DNA of 64,000 bases, from the NCBI GenBank assembly GCA_039707465.1, contig CM077643.1, forward strand, positions 333,890,419 through 333,954,418. Direction: 5' to 3'. Position 1 is the stretch's first letter; each line of letters starts with the position of its first letter. Shown here in pieces: positions 61,895-64,000 of this stretch. Position numbers and translations under genes: made by a program. Under the pieces are notes generated by a model. It saw only the letters and a list, made by a program, of their open reading frames with translations, was not told the origin of the DNA and did no database searches. Origin of the DNA: Rhabdophis nuchalis. Its lineage: Eukaryota > Chordata > Lepidosauria > Squamata > Natricidae.

Positions 61895-64000
61895 ATAATA
61901 ATAATAAAGCTGAATTTATTAACCGCTCCCCCTCCCCACAGGGACTCGGGGCGGTGCACAGGGAGAATAAAAACCATAAATATACAAAAATACATACAAT
62001 TTAAAACAGATTAAACAAACTCCTGTGCTAAAATCCCATTAACTAAAAATCCCCACTCAATATACATAAACAATTAAAAAACCCATAGAGAGAGAGACTA
62101 CCCTAGGCCGGCCAGGCGGAAAAGATGTGTCTTTAGTTTCAGGCGGAAGGAGCGGAGGTCCGTGGTCGTTCTAATATCGGGGGGAAGGTCGTTCCAGAGG
62201 GCCGGGCCCGCCACAGAGAGAGCCCTTCCCCTGGGCGTCGCCCGCTGACAAAGTCTAGTGGACGGCACCCGGAGAAGTCCCTCTCTGTGGGAGCGAATCG
62301 GCCGTGAGGATGTGTGAGGCAGTATCCGATCCGGCAGGTAGCTAGGTCCCGAGCCATGGAGCGCTTTAAAGATGATAACCAACACCTTGAAGCGCACCCG
62401 GAAGACGACAGGCAGCCAGTGCAGCTCGCGCAAGAGCGGTGTTACATGGGTAAACCTAGTGGTTCCCATAATTGCTCGCGCGGCTGCATTCTGAACTAAC
62501 TGAAGCCTCCGGGTGCACCTCAAGGGGAGCCCCATGTAGAGGGAGTTACAGTAGTCCAGTCGGGATGTCACGAGGGCATGAGTGACTGTGCGAAGGGCGT
62601 CCCGATCCAATAGGGGGCGCAATTGGCGAACCAGGCGAACCTGGTAAAACGCCCTCCTGGCCACGGCTGTCACTTGCTCTTCCATAGACAGCCGGGTATC
62701 CAGGAGGACTCCCAAATTGCGCGCCCCATCCACAGGGGCAAGATGTTCGCCCCCTATGGCCAGCGTTGGAGAAAGCTGGTTGAATCGGGCAGCCGGAAAC
62801 CACAGCCACTCGGTCTTGGTCGGGTTGAGCCTGAGTCCGTTACTTCCCATCCAGATCCGCACGGCTTCCAGGCACTGGCACATCACCGCTACGGCATCGT
62901 TGGGGTGGTTTGGGGTAGATATATACAGCTGAGTGTCATCAGCGTAGAGATGGTACTCTACCCCAAAACCACGGATGATCTCACCCAGCGGCTTCATGTA
63001 TGCATTAAACAAGAGAGGCGAGAGGACCGACCCCTGAGGCACCCCACATGTGAGGGGTCTCGGGGTCGACCTCTGCTCTCCTGCCAACACAAATTGCGAT
63101 CGGCCAGAGAGGTAGGAGGAGAACCACCGTAAAACGGTGCCTCCCACCCCCAACCCCCCCAGCCGATGCAATAGGATACCATGGTCGATGGTATCGAAAG
63201 CCGCCGAGAGGTCTAATAGGACCAGGATGGAGGAACAACCCCCATCCCTGGCCCTCCAGAGATCATCCACCAACGCGACCAATGCCGTCTCGGTGCTATG
63301 CCCGGGCCGAAAGCCGGACTGGCGCGGATCTAGATAATCAACTTCCTCCAGGTGACGGGGAAACTGTTGTGCCACCACACTCTCAACAACCTTCGCCAGA
63401 AAGGGAAGGTTGGAGACGGGACGATAGTTGGTTAAAAGAGCTGGGTCCAAAGAGGGCTTCTTAAGGAGGGGCCTCACCATAGCCTCTTTTAGGGAAGCAG
63501 GCAAGGAACCCTCACTCAAGGATGCGTTGACAACCTCTTGGAGCCAGCCTCGTGTCACCTCCCAGGATGCCAGTACAAGCCAGGAGGGACACGGGTCCAA
63601 TAAACATGTGGTGGCTCGCAGTCGTCCACGTAACCTGTCCATATCCTCGGAAGCAACGGAGTCAAATTCCTCCCAAACAAGATCGGCCTCGTGGCATCCC
63701 ACTGGGCCACGAATGGGGGCTAGCTCGTTCCGTATCTGAGCGGTTTTGTCCTGCAGAAAAGTCACAAATTCCTCTGCTCTACCCTGTAGCGGGGCTTCCC
63801 GCACCCTCTGTTGCAAGAGGGAACGGGTCACCCTGAACAGGGCGGCAGGGCGGTTTTCTGCGGATGCTATGAGAGTGGCGCAATGATGACGTTTGGCCAC
63901 TCTCAGCGCCACAATGTAAGTCCGTAAATGGGCTCTTACCTGTGTCCGGTCAGATTCGGAGCGAGTAGCCCTCCATCTTCCCTCTAGGCATCTCTTGCGG
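61895..64000 (-). mobile_element. Young L2-type LINE, RT frame open to the window edge
   Basis: On the minus strand one frame is open from 64000 to 62098 (about 634 codons): [110 protein letters not shown], and the [19 protein letters not shown] tail. All RT boxes including the YADD catalytic Asp pair are intact. The 3' UTR hairpin lies near 61925-61960 and an (ATT)n tail at 61895-61907. The endonuclease half must lie right of the window. Near-identical to 42833-45000 apart from that copy's frame breaks. Confidence 0.95.

Overview
This window is vertebrate nuclear DNA from a squamate reptile, most likely a snake. The evidence is an intron-split gene pair with GT-AG exons, a CpG-rich promoter, and a squamate-type repeat load: L2, CR1, BovB/RTE, L1-like and R4/Dong LINEs, Sauria-type SINEs whose 3' ends resemble BovB, a tRNA-derived SINE ending in the 'TATATAAGTCTAAGTGCTATT' style tail, many hAT-type elements with 8-bp target duplications, and very long microsatellites. 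No bacterial genes, rRNA, real tRNA genes or CRISPR arrays are present.

Two host genes lie on the minus strand, head to tail. (1) EIF2AK2 (PKR, the interferon-induced dsRNA-activated eIF2-alpha kinase) runs from a CpG-rich promoter near 35.6-36.1 kb down past 2.27 kb. Ten coding exons are readable and join in frame without stops: start codon at 32132, two dsRNA-binding domains each split over two exons, a linker, and the kinase N-lobe with its glycine loop and lysine. The catalytic C-lobe was not found and presumably lies left of base 1. A strong ISRE-like site (35752-35771) sits in the promoter. (2) SULT6B1 (cytosolic sulfotransferase) occupies 59615 to 47906 as six in-frame exons ending in a stop codon and poly(A) signals. 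Its first exon, with the start of the PAPS P-loop, lies right of the window. The order and orientation match the mammalian SULT6B1-EIF2AK2 neighbourhood.

The rest is mostly transposon. L2-type LINEs dominate, with about 16 copies in both orientations. Most are 3' fragments ending in a GC hairpin plus (ATT/AAT)n or (AAAT)n. One nearly complete copy lies at 42.8-46.3 kb, and one copy open to the window edge lies at 61.9-64.0 kb. Three copies of an L1-related element carrying only ORF1, each with its own target duplication, lie at 29.3-31.3, 49.6-51.4 and 60.0-60.9 kb; the second has a 5' inversion typical of twin priming. R4/Dong elements abut (AAT)n arrays at 25.8 and 34.7 kb.

The most unusual structures are two GC-rich, internally palindromic, polypurine-expanded TIR elements inside EIF2AK2 introns (10741-12450, hAT-type; 17027-20082, 'GTATAAGACGA' TIR type). 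Others are a family of nearly perfect palindromic hAT-like MITEs, a possible Helitron-like compound element with a (GTAG)n minisatellite (about 40.3-47.7 kb), and a changed catalytic 'KTH' motif (to 'VSH') in SULT6B1.
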